From the NCBI RefSeq assembly GCF_000429545.1, contig NZ_AUCB01000038.1, positions 1 to 44,816 on the forward strand: a DNA stretch of 44,816 nt, given 5' to 3'. Below are positions 1 to 7,956 of this stretch, in pieces (position 1 is the first letter of the stretch; every line of letters starts with the position of its first letter). Position numbers and translations under genes: made by a program. The notes below the pieces were generated by a model, which was given only the letters and a program-made list of their open reading frames with translations, had not been told where the DNA came from and did not search any database. The DNA comes from Arenibacter certesii DSM 19833. GTDB lineage: Bacteria > Bacteroidota > Bacteroidia > Flavobacteriales > Flavobacteriaceae.

Positions 1-211
1 TGCCCTTGGCGCAGAAGATGCACCTTGGGCCCTTTTTGGCTTCCTTCAGACCAAGGGCCGCTACCAGTTCGTCCCAAGGGATGGCGATATAGATCTTGCC
101 AAGATCGCTTTCGAGAAACCGGGCGTAAAACGCATCGAACTCTTCGGTCTGGGAGGAAAATGTAAAACTGTGCTGGAAATCGTGGATTCTTCGTATCTTG
201 GACATAGACAT
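1..211 (-). CDS. Transposase, N-terminal fragment (cut by window edge)
   Basis: The minus strand encodes about 70 residues from ATG at 211 (a second ATG is at 205), open to the window edge. The peptide begins MSMSKIRRIHDF and includes DLGKIYIAIPWDELV and a KKGPRCIF stretch. I recognise this as the conserved N-terminus of a DDE transposase common in Bacteroidota (IS5/IS1182-like); the exact IS family is uncertain. The first 180 bases are about 52% G+C by hand count, clearly richer than the neighbouring genes, which fits a mobile gene. The catalytic domain lies outside the window. The hairpin at 218-260 sits just upstream of the start. Confidence 0.7.
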   Translation of the reverse strand, partial: MSMSKIRRIHDFQHSFTFSSQTEEFDAFYARFLESDLGKIYIAIPWDELVAALGLKEAKKGPRCIFCAKG

Positions 212-217
212 TAAGAT

Positions 218-260
218 AAAAACCCCGTTTTTTGAGCTAGAGACTCGTTTTCGGGGTTTT
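218..260. repeat. Inverted repeat upstream of the transposase
   Basis: AAAAACCCCG at 218-227 faces CGGGGTTTT at 252-260, with a partly pairing interior. It lies 6 bases upstream of the transposase start. It could be a bidirectional terminator that shields the transposase from read-through, or part of the IS end. The other IS end is not in the window, so the two cannot be told apart. Confidence 0.55.
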
Positions 261-374
261 ATTATATCTAAATATACGAATTAAATACCTGATAAACAAG
301 CAGTTGCGTCAATTCTGAATGCGCCTAAATGAGTTGTTGATGTTGGGAAAGTAAACTAGGCGTTAACAATTAAG

Positions 375-409
375 AAAGGTCTGGGTTATCGTGCGGCAGA
401 CCTTTTTTT
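375..409 (+). terminator. Rho-independent terminator
   Basis: AAAGGTCTG (375-383) pairs with CAGACCTTT (397-405) and is followed by a T run to 409. It would stop plus-strand transcription. No open plus-strand gene lies directly upstream (212-375 has stops in every frame), so its parent gene may have been lost or displaced by the IS, or the transcript may be non-coding. Confidence 0.6.
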
Positions 410-447
410 ATTCCCTTATGTGAGTATCCCGAAAAAGATCCAGAAAT

Positions 448-642
448 CTAAGCGACTTTCACCATCAAATCAAAACAAGGACAGCGTTTACAACGTTTGG
501 ACGCCGATTTTAGATACTTCTCACAACATTTGGTCTTACAACCAGGAGGAGCGAGGGCTTTAAGAAGCTTTTGCTGCTCCTTTTTCTCAGCCTTCATTAG
601 CTTCTTATCCTTTTTCTTTTCCTCTTTTTTCTTTTTGCCCAC
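448..642 (-). CDS. Small basic cysteine-rich protein, unknown function
   Basis: This is a short protein with no recognised function. The N-terminal half is a run of lysine and glutamate (VGKKKKEEKKKDKK), probably a charged helix. The C-terminal half holds cysteine clusters (CKTKCC, then KRCKRCPCFDL) that look like a small metal-binding knuckle. The longest frame opens at TTG 675, but that codon lies inside a TACTTTTG promoter-like box (673-680). I therefore prefer GTG at 642, giving 64 residues. Similar Lys-rich proteins ending in CKRCPCFDL occur, as I recall, in other Flavobacteriaceae. It stands alone, downstream of tex. Confidence 0.6.
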   Translation of the reverse strand: MGKKKKEEKKKDKKLMKAEKKEQQKLLKALAPPGCKTKCCEKYLKSASKRCKRCPCFDLMVKVA

Positions 643-672
643 AGTAGAGTAGATAGATACGTATTGACTGAG

Positions 673-680
673 CAAAAGTA
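673..680 (-). promoter_or_regulatory. -7 box for the small Cys-rich gene
   Basis: Minus-strand TACTTTTG matches the Bacteroidota -7 consensus TAnnTTTG. The same 10-mer AGCAAAAGTA recurs at 772-781, giving a second possible box 101 bp upstream. No clear -33 TTG was found for either. Confidence 0.4.
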
Positions 681-853
681 TTTATTTTTAATGAATCTAA
701 ATAAGATATAATGTTAAAGTTAATTCCCTTGTATTTTTACTCGGTATATACACTAATTTATTGATCGCCAAAGCAAAAGTACTATGGTGAATCCTTCACT
801 GGACACGCTAATATACGCGCTAATAATTGTCTGGGATTGGTAGTATTATGCTT

Positions 854-2980
854 CTACTGTTTATGCAAGGATAATTGAATACGTTTTCTGGGGATGTCTA
901 CCTCTAGAACTTTAACAATAATCTGTTGGTGAAGGTGAACATGTTCATTTACATCTTTTACAAAACTATCCGATAAATTAGAGATATGGATTAGACCGCT
1001 TTCTTTGATACCTATATCTACAAAACAGCCAAAATTGGTAATATTGTTTACAATTCCGGGTAGTAACTGCCCTTCTTTAAGATCAGAGATACTGCGTATA
1101 TTTTGATTGAAGGTAAATACTTTCGCCTTTTCACGAACGTCCAACCCAGGTTTTTCCAACTCCTTTACAATATCTTCCAAAGTAGGTATACCCACAGTAT
1201 CCGTACAATATTGTTGCAGGTTTATTTTTTTGATGACCTCTTTATTGCCAATGATTTCTGAAAGAGCAATACCTTGGTCTTTTACCATTTGCTTTACTAT
1301 GGAATAACTTTCTGGGTGCACAGCAGAATCATCCAAGGGATTTTTTGCCTTTTTTATCCGTAAAAAGGCAGCCCCTTGTTCAAAGGCTTTTGGTCCTAAA
1401 CGAGGGACTTTTTTTATTTCTGCTCGACTTGTAAATGCACCATTTTCATTTCTATAGGCCACAATATTTTCCGCTAATTTAGGCCCAATCCCCGAAACGT
1501 AACTCAATAGGGGAACACTAGCTGTATTAATGTTTACCCCAACAGTGTTTACACAACTTTCTACGACAGTATCTAAGGAATTTTTTAAAAGTGTTTGGTC
1601 CACATCGTGTTGGTACTGCCCTACACCTATAGATTTTGCGTCTATTTTCACCAATTCTGCCAATGGATCAGCCAAGCGTCTACCGATTGAAACAGCCCCA
1701 CGAACAGTAACATCATAATTAGGAAATTCATCACGTGCTATTTTAGAAGCGGAATATATGGAAGCTCCTGCTTCGCTAACTACAAAAACCTCTATATTAT
1801 TTTTAAACTGAATACGTTTTATAAGTTGTTCGGTTTCTCGGGAGGCGGTCCCATTACCAATGGCAATGGCCTCTATTTTATAAGCGTCTGCTAGCGAGCT
1901 TATTTTTTTAATTGCTCCTGTACTATCATTTTGGGGAGCATGTGGATAAATGGTCTCATTATGTTGCAATTCTCCTTGTGCACTAAGGCAAACCACTTTA
2001 CATCCAGTCCTAAAACCAGGGTCTATAGCTAAGATTCTTTTTTCTCCCAAAGGAGACCCTAAAAGTAATTGCTTTAAGTTTTTAGAGAATACTGTTATAG
2101 CCGATTCATCTGCTTTTACTTTTGCCGCTTTTAAAGCCTCATTGGAAAGGGAAGGGAATAACAATCTTTTGTATGCGTCTTCTATTGCCAGTTGCAAATG
2201 TGGTGTGCAAGAATTGTTCGCTTTTATAATTCGGTAGGCTAAATTGGAAATGGCCTTATCATCATCTATAGCTATTTTCACACGAACATAACCCTCGTTT
2301 TCCGCACGGAGAATAGCTAATAATCTATGAGAAGGACATCGATTTAACGATTCGCTCCAATCAAAATAATCTCGATATTTCTGCGCTTTCTCATCATCTT
2401 TCTTAGCGGTGATGACCTTAGTAGTAACCTGCGCAAACTTTTCTAGTTGTAGCCTCAACTGATTTCTGATATCGGTACGTTCGTTAATCCATTCAGAAAT
2501 AATATGGCGTGCCCCCTCTAAGGCATCATCTTCATTTGCTACATTTTCTGAAAGGTATTTAGACGCCTCAAACGCTATATCATTGGATTTCTGTGTCAGA
2601 ATGATTTTTGCTAGGGGCTCCAATCCATTTTTTATGGCCGTTTCTGCTTTAGTCTTTCGCTTTTTCTTAAACGGTAAGTAAAGGTCTTCTAAAGTGGTAA
2701 GGTCTTCGGCTTTGGTTATCTTTTGTTCCAATTCCGGAGTTAGGGAATCTTGTTCCTCAATTGATTTTAGAATGGCCGCTTTTCGTTTTTCCAATGCATC
2801 ATATTGCGCTTTATATTGCACAATATTACCTATTTGTACTTCATCCAAATTCCCTGTTCTTTCTTTCCGGTATCTGGAAATAAAAGGCACTGTACAATCT
2901 TCATTTAATAATTCAACTGTATTTTCTACACTTTTTATGGGTAATTGAGTGTATTTGGTAATGTAGGAAATCAGATTCAT
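854..2980 (-). CDS. tex: Tex family RNA-binding transcription accessory protein
   Basis: 708 residues, close to the usual length of bacterial Tex. Domains in order: helical Tex N-terminus with SRYRKERTGNLDE; a YqgF/RNase H-like domain (KRILAIDPGFRTGCK, about residue 325); tandem helix-hairpin-helix motifs (SGIGPKLAENIVAYR, then VPRLGPKAFEQ, about 495-560); and a C-terminal S1 domain (GIVNNITNFGCFVDIG, about 640-705). The family binds nucleic acid and affects transcription and stress tolerance; its precise role in Bacteroidota is not established. It starts at ATG 2980. It is transcribed alone, with 138 bp and a palindromic repeat between it and metG. Confidence 0.95.
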   Translation of the reverse strand: MNLISYITKYTQLPIKSVENTVELLNEDCTVPFISRYRKERTGNLDEVQIGNIVQYKAQYDALEKRKAAILKSIEEQDSLTPELEQKITKAEDLTTLEDLYLPFKKKRKTKAETAIKNGLEPLAKIILTQKSNDIAFEASKYLSENVANEDDALEGARHIISEWINERTDIRNQLRLQLEKFAQVTTKVITAKKDDEKAQKYRDYFDWSESLNRCPSHRLLAILRAENEGYVRVKIAIDDDKAISNLAYRIIKANNSCTPHLQLAIEDAYKRLLFPSLSNEALKAAKVKADESAITVFSKNLKQLLLGSPLGEKRILAIDPGFRTGCKVVCLSAQGELQHNETIYPHAPQNDSTGAIKKISSLADAYKIEAIAIGNGTASRETEQLIKRIQFKNNIEVFVVSEAGASIYSASKIARDEFPNYDVTVRGAVSIGRRLADPLAELVKIDAKSIGVGQYQHDVDQTLLKNSLDTVVESCVNTVGVNINTASVPLLSYVSGIGPKLAENIVAYRNENGAFTSRAEIKKVPRLGPKAFEQGAAFLRIKKAKNPLDDSAVHPESYSIVKQMVKDQGIALSEIIGNKEVIKKINLQQYCTDTVGIPTLEDIVKELEKPGLDVREKAKVFTFNQNIRSISDLKEGQLLPGIVNNITNFGCFVDIGIKESGLIHISNLSDSFVKDVNEHVHLHQQIIVKVLEVDIPRKRIQLSLHKQ

Positions 2981-3076
2981 TGGTAATTGCAGTTTTTATG
3001 GTTAACGGTGGAAACTTTGTATTGGTTTATTTAATTAATTCAAGCTTTATGTCGGATGATACAGTCGAGGTTTGTT

Positions 3077-3098
3077 AGGTCGAGCGCAGTCGAGACCT
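3077..3098. repeat. Palindromic intergenic repeat (GTCGAGCGCAGTCGAG type)
   Basis: A 22-bp imperfect hairpin between metG and tex: AGGTCGA, a GCGCAG loop, then TCGAGACCT. A partial copy of the GTCGAG motif sits just upstream (3064-3069). This motif resembles short palindromes I recall as widespread in flavobacterial spacers. It lies downstream of metG and may act as a weak terminator or mRNA end. Confidence 0.5.
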
Positions 3099-3118
3099 CC
3101 ACCCCTTATCTTATACAC

Positions 3119-5197
3119 TTAATTAATAGTTTCCCCGTTGCCTACACCCTCTACGTCTGGGTTTATAAATACTAATTTGCCATCCCCATTTTCGGTCATT
3201 AAAATCATTCCTTCACTTTCAACGCCACGCAAAGCTCTAGGTGCCAAATTCACTAAAACGGTAACTTTTTTGCCAACGATTTCTTCTGGCTTAAAGTGCT
3301 CTGCAATTCCGGAAACAATGGTTCTTACATCTAGTCCTGTATCCACTTTTAAAACCAATAGCTTTTTGGCTTTTGGCATTTTTTCAGCTTCTATAATGGT
3401 ACCTACCCTCATATCTAATTTAGAAAAATCCTCGAAAGTGATTAACTCCTTTTGAAGGGTAACTTCTTTGTTCATATTTTCATTTGCTTTTTTAGTAGCT
3501 TCCAATTTCTTTAATTGCTCTTCTATGGTCTTGTCCTCTATTTTGCTAAATAACAGTTCAGCCGGATTTATCTGATGTCCAGTAGGTAACAATATGGTGT
3601 TCTGTGAAACGACATCCCAGGTTAGCCCTGACTCCAGTTTCTGGGTGCCCAACATTGTATTTAGTTTTTCAGAGGTAAAGGGTAAGAAAGGTTCACTTAA
3701 AACTGCTAAGGCCGAAGAAATTTGTAATGCGACAAACATGATGGTCTTTACCCGATCCTCATCTTGCTTTATTACTTTCCATGGCTCTTCATCAGCTAGG
3801 TATTTATTACCTAAGCGTGCCAAATTCATAACTTCTTGACCAGCTTCACGGAATCGATATCTTTCTATGGAACTTGCTATGATCGCTGGATACTTCTTTA
3901 GCTCTTCCAAAGTGTTCAAATCCACCTCACTAAATTCTCCTGGGCTTGGAACAATACCGTTGTAGTATTTATTGGTAAGTACAACTACGCGGTTGATGAA
4001 ATTTCCAAAAATGGCCACCAGTTCGTTGTTGTTCCTAGCTTGGAAATCTTTCCAAGTAAAATCATTATCCTTAGTTTCTGGGGCGTTTGCCGTTAAGCTG
4101 TATCTAAGAACATCTTGCATATTGGGGAAATCTTCCAAGTATTCATGAAGCCAAACTGCCCAGTTCTTGGAAGTGGATAACTTGTGACCTTCCAAATTGA
4201 GGAATTCATTTGCTGGCACGTTTTCAGGTAGTATAAAATCGCCATGCGCTTTTAACATGCTGGGGAATATAATACAGTGAAATACAATATTGTCCTTCCC
4301 TATAAAATGTACCATTTTCGTATCCTTGTCTTTCCAATACGGTTCCCAGTCTTTTCCTTCCCTTGCGGCCCATTCTTTGGTAGAGGAGATATATCCTATT
4401 GGCGCATCAAACCATACGTAAAGTACTTTACCTTCTCCGCCGGCAGCTGGAACAGGTATTCCCCAATCTAAATCCCTAGTAACTGCCCTTGGTTTAAGAC
4501 CTTCATCTATCCATGACTTACACTGCCCATAAACATTAGGTTTCCAATCGTTTTTATGTCCTTTTAGGATCCATTCCCTTAGAAATTCTTCATACCTATC
4601 TAAAGGTAAGAACCAGTGTTTTGTTTTCCTGAGGGTAGGAACGGCACCGGAAATGGTGGATTTAGGGTTTATTAAATCGGTTGCATTTAAGGAAGATCCA
4701 CAGTTTTCGCATTGGTCACCATAAGCTTCCTCATGTCCACATTTTGGGCAGGTACCCGTTACAAATCGGTCGGCCAAAAATTGTTTCGCCTCTTCATCGT
4801 ATAATTGATCGGTAGCTTCTTCTATAAAATCACCTTTTTCATAGAGCTTTATGAAGAAGTCGGAGGCCGTTTCATGGTGTATTTTTGCCGATGTTCTTGA
4901 ATAGTTGTCAAATGTAATTCCGAAATCGATGAAGGACTGTTTTATAATACCGTGGTATTTATCGATGATATTTTGCGGTGTTACCCCTTCTTTTTTTGCC
5001 TTCATGGAAATAGCTACTCCATGTTCATCACTACCACATACAAAAGCCACATCGTTTCCTGTGGATCTTAGGTATCTGGTATAGATGTCGGCAGGTACAT
5101 AAACCCCAGCCAAATGCCCTATATGTATTGGACCATTCGTGTAGGGGAGTGCAGCGGTAATCGTATATCTTGCTGGCTTTTGTTGGTTTCGTGACAT
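3119..5197 (-). CDS. metG: Methionyl-tRNA synthetase
   Basis: Charges tRNA-Met and initiator tRNA with methionine. Class I signatures are visible: HIGH in [12 protein letters not shown] near the N-terminus and the KMSKS equivalent KLSTSKNW near residue 340. A zinc knuckle lies between them ([18 protein letters not shown]). The last ~110 residues are a fused tRNA-binding domain of EMAP-II/Trbp111 type ([20 protein letters not shown]). The open frame extends to TTG 5218, but that codon overlaps a TATTTTTG -7 box (5216-5223). I therefore take ATG 5197 ([11 protein letters not shown]), giving 692 residues. No T-box leader is present, as expected for Bacteroidota. Confidence 0.96.
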   Translation of the reverse strand: MSRNQQKPARYTITAALPYTNGPIHIGHLAGVYVPADIYTRYLRSTGNDVAFVCGSDEHGVAISMKAKKEGVTPQNIIDKYHGIIKQSFIDFGITFDNYSRTSAKIHHETASDFFIKLYEKGDFIEEATDQLYDEEAKQFLADRFVTGTCPKCGHEEAYGDQCENCGSSLNATDLINPKSTISGAVPTLRKTKHWFLPLDRYEEFLREWILKGHKNDWKPNVYGQCKSWIDEGLKPRAVTRDLDWGIPVPAAGGEGKVLYVWFDAPIGYISSTKEWAAREGKDWEPYWKDKDTKMVHFIGKDNIVFHCIIFPSMLKAHGDFILPENVPANEFLNLEGHKLSTSKNWAVWLHEYLEDFPNMQDVLRYSLTANAPETKDNDFTWKDFQARNNNELVAIFGNFINRVVVLTNKYYNGIVPSPGEFSEVDLNTLEELKKYPAIIASSIERYRFREAGQEVMNLARLGNKYLADEEPWKVIKQDEDRVKTIMFVALQISSALAVLSEPFLPFTSEKLNTMLGTQKLESGLTWDVVSQNTILLPTGHQINPAELLFSKIEDKTIEEQLKKLEATKKANENMNKEVTLQKELITFEDFSKLDMRVGTIIEAEKMPKAKKLLVLKVDTGLDVRTIVSGIAEHFKPEEIVGKKVTVLVNLAPRALRGVESEGMILMTENGDGKLVFINPDVEGVGNGETIN

Positions 5198-5215
5198 TAC
5201 TGTAGAATTAGGGTG

Positions 5216-5223
5216 CAAAAATA
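5216..5223 (-). promoter_or_regulatory. -7 box for metG
   Basis: Minus-strand TATTTTTG fits TAnnTTTG and lies 19-26 bp upstream of ATG 5197. No convincing -33 TTG was found at 17-23 bp. Confidence 0.4.
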
Positions 5224-5438
5224 AAGATTTTTGCGGGGAGGTAGGTCATTCTTCAGAAAAATAAGCCTCTGTTTATGCAAAGGAATTGAGGACAAGGGAG
5301 GTCAATGTTTTATTTCTCATTATTTCAACATGATAGACTTACTCACTAAGTGAGATTTGAATATCACAACACTTACCTGAGTTCTAAATGGGTAATTCGA
5401 TAAGATGCGCACTATTTTTTAAGTATCTTTAGAATGGG

Positions 5439-5798
5439 ATGGGAAAACACAACGAATTTGGGAAACAGGGAGAGAAATTGGCGGAGGCTTACCTTATAAA
5501 GAAGGGGTATCGAATTGTCCATAAAAATTACCGTTATCTAAAAGCGGAAATTGATATTATTGCACGAAAGAACGATATTTTGGCGGTGGTAGAAGTAAAG
5601 TCTAGAAGTTCTGATTATTGGCAGGACATCGCCGATAGTATTACCGAAAAAAAAATAAAATTATTGGTAAATGCAGCTAATCAATATGTGGTGAGTAGGG
5701 ATTTGGACATTGAAGTTAGGTTTGATATCGTTACTGTTCTTAAAGACGGCACTAAATTTAAGATAGAACACTGGGAAAATGCATTTTATCATTTCTAA
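5439..5798 (+). CDS. YraN/UPF0102 family nuclease-fold protein
   Basis: 119 residues, typical for the YraN family. The restriction-endonuclease-like core is visible as GKQGEKLAEAYLIKKGY, then AEIDIIARKNDILAVVEVKSRSS. The E-x-D and E-x-K residues match a PD-(D/E)xK nuclease site. The cellular role of the family is not settled; a DNA repair or uptake role is often suggested. The frame starts at ATG 5439; ATG at 5434 is out of frame. A weak -7 box (TATCTTTA, 5424-5431) lies close upstream. The ACT-domain gene follows 51 bp downstream on the same strand. Confidence 0.9.
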   Translation: MGKHNEFGKQGEKLAEAYLIKKGYRIVHKNYRYLKAEIDIIARKNDILAVVEVKSRSSDYWQDIADSITEKKIKLLVNAANQYVVSRDLDIEVRFDIVTVLKDGTKFKIEHWENAFYHF

Positions 5799-5849
5799 AT
5801 ATTTGTTTTATTTATAACAAATTGTTATTTTTACCAAAACTTTAAAATA

Positions 5850-6509
5850 ATGAGAACTATTTCAGCGGTTGTAGAAGACTATATTAAGAAGAAGCCGTTT
5901 TTGCAAAGTGCACTAGCTCAAGGGATTATTAATCTTACATCCTTGTCTAGGATTGTAAAGCCCGAGATAGAAATGGAGTTGGGAAAGGACATAAGAAATG
6001 GTGCAATAGTAATGGCATTAAAGCGTCTTTCAGATGATTTGGAATTTCGTGCTACCCATAAGATTATTAAGGTTTTAAAAAATATTGGAGAGATAACCGT
6101 TCGCTCTTCCCTGACCGATTTTACCTTTTTAGTTTCCGATACCATATTGGAGAATCAGACTATTTTATTGAAAGAAATCAATAAGAACAAAGATGTTTTC
6201 TATACTTCTTCAAGAGGGGTAAACGAAATGAATATAGTGGTGAGCAACAGCCTGGATACAGCAGTGGAAGAGTTGTTTAAAAATGAAAAGTGTACTCAAA
6301 AAGCCGAACATCTTTCCTCCATTACAGTAAAGTTGCCTGCCGAAAATGTTTCCGTTCCCGGAATTTATTATTTCATTTTTCAGCGTTTGGCTTGGGAAGG
6401 TATTGTACTGTATGAAGTAATCTCTACCACTAATGAATTTACGATTATTGTGAATGATGAGCAGGTAGATATTGCCTTTAGAACAATTAAGGATTTAAAG
6501 ACACTGTAA
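5850..6509 (+). CDS. ACT-domain protein, aspartokinase-like regulatory family
   Basis: 219 residues. The N-terminal ~90 residues are helical, with VEDYIKKKPFLQSALAQGIINLTSLSR looking like a helix-turn-helix or winged-helix segment. The C-terminal part (about 140-219) has the beta-alpha-beta pattern of an ACT small-molecule-binding domain (ITVKLPAENVSVPGIYYF, then EFTIIVNDEQVDIAFRTI). It lacks an amino-acid kinase domain and so is not an aspartate kinase, although relatives are sometimes named that way. The true aspartate kinase is at 36693-37943. The ligand is unknown. It is probably co-transcribed with the yraN-like gene. Confidence 0.7.
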   Translation: MRTISAVVEDYIKKKPFLQSALAQGIINLTSLSRIVKPEIEMELGKDIRNGAIVMALKRLSDDLEFRATHKIIKVLKNIGEITVRSSLTDFTFLVSDTILENQTILLKEINKNKDVFYTSSRGVNEMNIVVSNSLDTAVEELFKNEKCTQKAEHLSSITVKLPAENVSVPGIYYFIFQRLAWEGIVLYEVISTTNEFTIIVNDEQVDIAFRTIKDLKTL

Positions 6510-6608
6510 AACAGCAATTTGGGACTGAGATATTGCACCAATGCGTTAACTAGGTATTTTAATTTCTAGATGCTGGGCTTAATTTATTAGATTTCTGACA
6601 GTCATGAA

Positions 6609-7940
6609 TTATTGCTTTCCATTTAAGAACGCTACAACCTCTTCGTAACTGTCTGGTTTGGCAACAAATCGTTTTTCCGAATCCAAAACAAAATAGGTTG
6701 GTGTATGTGTTACATGGTATGTTATTACGTAGGGGCTATTCCATTTCCCCAAAGAAATACCATGAATAAAGTTGGGTAATTTGGCAGCTTCCTTTTTCCA
6801 ATTTTCCTTATCATCCTCTAGTCCTATAGCTACTACCTTGGTATTGGCAAATGCCTCTGTCGCTAGCTGAAGTTTTGGGAGTTGGTTTAGACAATGGGAA
6901 CATTCACTGCTCCAAAATACCAATACATAATATTGATGTCCCGCAAAGTCACTTAGCTTTTGGGTAGTTCCTTCTGTTTCCCATGTTACTTCTGGGGCAA
7001 CAGCTCCTATTTTCAATCGGTTGTGGGTATCTATTTTATGGATTAAATCGGTATTATTGGTGCTTAGAGCCAAATTGCGGAGATAATTTTCATAGATGAA
7101 AGTAGCTGTGCTGTGAAGGTTGCTTTTTATAGCCGCGTTCCATAAATCTTCCATTATGCGTGTTTTATACACGGCATTTAGAGGTTCATAGATTTCCGAA
7201 ACAAATTTTATGTTTTCAATTAATTCCAAATCCACCATATCTCCAGCTAGTGATTTGGCAGGGAAGGAGTTAAATACAAAATTAATTATTTTCTTTGAAA
7301 GAAATCCGGACTCTTGTAAAATGGGGTCTTTGAAATCTACAGCATCAAAAAAGTGCTTCTTATGGTTAATCTGGTAGTTTTCAACATTCTCTTTGCTAGT
7401 AGGGATATATGACCTGCTTGCTTTAATGAAACGTTCGCTTATGAGGTCTTTGGCCTGTGACTCAAAGGATTTTTGCACTTCACTAAGTTGTTTGAATAGC
7501 TCGTTAATTATTTTAACGTCGGGGCTGTTGTTGGCGTATTGTTGTCTAATTTCCTGCTCTATTTCTTCTGTCTGCTTAAAGTAATTATGGTAAATTATAT
7601 TTTCTTTCGAACTATGAATTTGCAACCCTTCTTCCATATCAAAGGAAAGCACTATATTTTCCTTCCCATTGTAAATAACATCAAAATAAAATTCCTCTTG
7701 GGGAATGGCATAAACTATGCGATACATTCCGGTAGGAGCGCTATTAGGGATTGTTAATTTAAAAGCCCCGTTTTTAATGGCGGCATCCGCAATGTAACTT
7801 TGATCGGTTGAGTTTAGTTTATACGCAATTAGCCATTTCAGGTCTTCTGCTGGTGTCATATTCCCTGAAATGCTGTGTTGGGCATTAAGGCTATGGACCA
7901 AAATTATTCCTATTAAGAGGAGTAAATTTTTAAGCGTCAT
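6609..7940 (-). CDS. TlpA/thioredoxin-fold exported protein
   Basis: 443 residues from ATG 7940 (MTLKNLLLLIGIILVHSLNAQ), which gives a clean signal peptide. The frame opens upstream at 7979, but that would overlap mfd. The N-terminal part resembles the DUF4369-like beta domain of Bacteroidota TlpA proteins. The middle is helical. The last ~130 residues are a thioredoxin-like domain with redox motif C347-S-H-C350 (SSECSHCLNQLPKL) and cis-proline HTPTYFV. It probably acts in the periplasm as a thiol-disulfide reductase, possibly for cytochrome c or outer-membrane protein maturation; the substrate is unknown. It starts 16 nt after the mfd stop and is probably co-transcribed. Confidence 0.82.
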   Translation of the reverse strand: MTLKNLLLLIGIILVHSLNAQHSISGNMTPAEDLKWLIAYKLNSTDQSYIADAAIKNGAFKLTIPNSAPTGMYRIVYAIPQEEFYFDVIYNGKENIVLSFDMEEGLQIHSSKENIIYHNYFKQTEEIEQEIRQQYANNSPDVKIINELFKQLSEVQKSFESQAKDLISERFIKASRSYIPTSKENVENYQINHKKHFFDAVDFKDPILQESGFLSKKIINFVFNSFPAKSLAGDMVDLELIENIKFVSEIYEPLNAVYKTRIMEDLWNAAIKSNLHSTATFIYENYLRNLALSTNNTDLIHKIDTHNRLKIGAVAPEVTWETEGTTQKLSDFAGHQYYVLVFWSSECSHCLNQLPKLQLATEAFANTKVVAIGLEDDKENWKKEAAKLPNFIHGISLGKWNSPYVITYHVTHTPTYFVLDSEKRFVAKPDSYEEVVAFLNGKQ

Positions 7941-7956
7941 AATAAATCTGCTATAT

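Noticed and set aside
5342-5354. CTCAC-TAA-GTGAG inverted repeat between the divergent metG and yraN-like genes
   Set aside because: Arms of only five bases with no further symmetry and no good placement relative to the -7 boxes; likely chance.
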